DNA of 64,000 bases from positions 155,288 through 219,287 of the forward strand of contig NZ_JACHWZ010000004.1 of the NCBI RefSeq assembly GCF_014191725.1. The letters run 5' to 3'. Below the pieces are notes generated by a model. The model was not told the DNA's origin and ran no database searches. It saw nothing but the letters and a program-made list of their open reading frames with translations. Below, one piece after another: positions 63,097 through 64,000 of the stretch. Each line of letters begins with the position of its first letter. The first letter of the stretch is position 1. The DNA is from Microbulbifer rhizosphaerae. GTDB lineage: Bacteria > Pseudomonadota > Gammaproteobacteria > Pseudomonadales > Cellvibrionaceae. A program made the translations under genes and the position numbers.

Positions 63097-64000
63097 ATGA
63101 CCGCCTTGGAGAATTTTGCAGACGGTCCTGGTGCACTGTCGAGACAGTCCACTGGAGCTGTGCCGCCACGGCCGCTCAAAATCTGCCTGCTGGGCTACCG
63201 CAGCCATCCCCACTGTGGCGGGCAGGGCGTTTACCTGTATTACCTGAGCAAAGCGTTGGTGGATGCCGGCCACGCAGTGGATGTGATCTCCGGCCAACCC
63301 TACCCGGAACTGGACCCACGGGTGCGGCTGATCAAAATGCCGGGCCTCAACCTGTTCGAAGAGAAAAATCCCACGCGCGCCCTGCGCCTTCGCCATCTGC
63401 TCTCGTGGACGGACTTTTTCGAGTGGTGGAGTAAACTCAGCGGCGGTTTCGCCGAGCCCTACACCTTTGGCCGGCGCGCGGCCAGGTACCTGCGCAGGCA
63501 TGGCCGCCACTACGACATAGTGCATGACAACCAGTCCCTGTGTTACGGGTTGTTGCAGATCGAGCGGGATGGCCTGCCGGTGGTGGCCACCATCCACCAC
63601 CCGATTACCCGCGACCGCCAACTGGCCCTGGATGCGGCGCCCGACTGGTGCTACCGCCTGCTGGTGCGCCGTTGGCACAACTTCCTGCGGATGCAGATCC
63701 GGGTTTCCCGCCGCCTGCGGCATATCGTGACGGTCTCCGAACAGTCGCAGCGGGATATCGTCGAGCAGTTCGGAGTGGCGCCGGACCAGATCCGGTTGAT
63801 CTACAATGGTATCGATACGGATATTTTTCGTCCCCAGTCCGATATCTCGCGCGCGCCACAGCGCATCATGACCACCGCCTCCGCCGACCAGCCCCTGAAG
63901 GGGCTGCGCTTTCTGCTGCACGCGCTGGCGGCATTGCGGAAAAAATATCCCGAACTGGAACTGCTGGTGGTGGGAAGGCTGCAGGAGGGCGGCGCCACGG
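63097..64000 (+). CDS. GT4-type glycosyltransferase (3' end beyond window)
   Basis: The frame is open from the ATG at 63097 to the window end (301 complete codons), so the C terminus is missing. After a 26-residue variable start, KICLLGYRSHPHCGGQGVYL is the classical GT-B N-terminal motif. VSGQPYPEL-like and IVHDNQSLCYGLL blocks follow, and IVTVSEQSQRDIVEQFGV with IYNGIDTDIFRP and PLKGLRFLLHALA are the GT4 acceptor and hinge blocks. It transfers a sugar from a nucleotide donor; the acceptor is unknown. The nucleotide-binding C-terminal half lies mostly outside. Confidence 0.85.
   Translation, partial: MTALENFADGPGALSRQSTGAVPPRPLKICLLGYRSHPHCGGQGVYLYYLSKALVDAGHAVDVISGQPYPELDPRVRLIKMPGLNLFEEKNPTRALRLRHLLSWTDFFEWWSKLSGGFAEPYTFGRRAARYLRRHGRHYDIVHDNQSLCYGLLQIERDGLPVVATIHHPITRDRQLALDAAPDWCYRLLVRRWHNFLRMQIRVSRRLRHIVTVSEQSQRDIVEQFGVAPDQIRLIYNGIDTDIFRPQSDISRAPQRIMTTASADQPLKGLRFLLHALAALRKKYPELELLVVGRLQEGGAT

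Overview
The window reads as chromosomal DNA of a GC-rich marine-type gammaproteobacterium. The housekeeping genes (adk, hemH, AlgP-like, tsaB, uppP, trpS, gnd, rdgC, rnb, pepD), Pseudomonas-like REP palindromes, secreted hydrolases and a TonB receptor suggest the Cellvibrionales (Microbulbifer-like). That placement is inference from protein style, not from a search.

Layout. 1-8.2 kb holds core genes (adk, hemH, AlgP-like histone, tsaB, uppP, a hydroxyacid dehydrogenase, a queuosine-tRNA mannosyltransferase-like protein, trpS). 8.3-10.2 kb holds an AbgT transporter and an SMR pump. 10.4-13.8 kb holds an ECF sigma/anti-sigma pair, then a leucine-rich-repeat secreted protein whose start lies in a MITE-like element, then an alginate-export-like porin. 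13.9-15.8 kb is a divergent SDR/LysR pair. 15.9-19.7 kb (minus) holds an unusual envelope redox set: a monohaem-tagged beta-barrel, a c-type cytochrome lipoprotein and a lipoprotein with four COG4315-type repeats. 19.9-22.7 kb has a gutted CobW gene and a small operon (MAPEG remnant, PH-domain protein, lipase, ElaA). 22.9-25.8 kb is an anaerobic ribonucleotide reductase operon in which the glycyl-radical segment is a separate 56-residue gene between nrdD and nrdG, behind matching NrdR and Fnr/Anr boxes. 25.9-36.8 kb holds a subtilisin lipoprotein, DUF2058, gnd, rdgC, a TonB receptor, a YCF48-like protein and YccF.

36.9-41.2 kb is an obviously AT-rich island between yccF and the 3' end of pepD. 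It carries a tightly overlapping three-gene operon (DUF262 protein, HEPN-type putative nuclease, 5-cytosine DNA methyltransferase) and, downstream on the same strand, an overlapping pair that could be a toxin and its immunity protein. This is the best candidate for an undescribed defence system.

41.3-64 kb returns to host-like composition: pepD, rnb, a leucine-type dehydrogenase, a Spy-like protein, a wrecked penicillin-acylase-family gene, an M16 peptidase, GST, a secreted amidohydrolase, a SIMPL protein, a class V PLP enzyme, glyoxalase, patatin, GntR, DUF6122, an XRE membrane protein, a GGDEF remnant, an aminotransferase plus glutamine-synthetase-like pair typical of polyamine catabolism, OmpW, and a GT4 glycosyltransferase cut by the window end. 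Several dispersed palindromic repeats sit between genes. No rRNA, tRNA or CRISPR array was seen.
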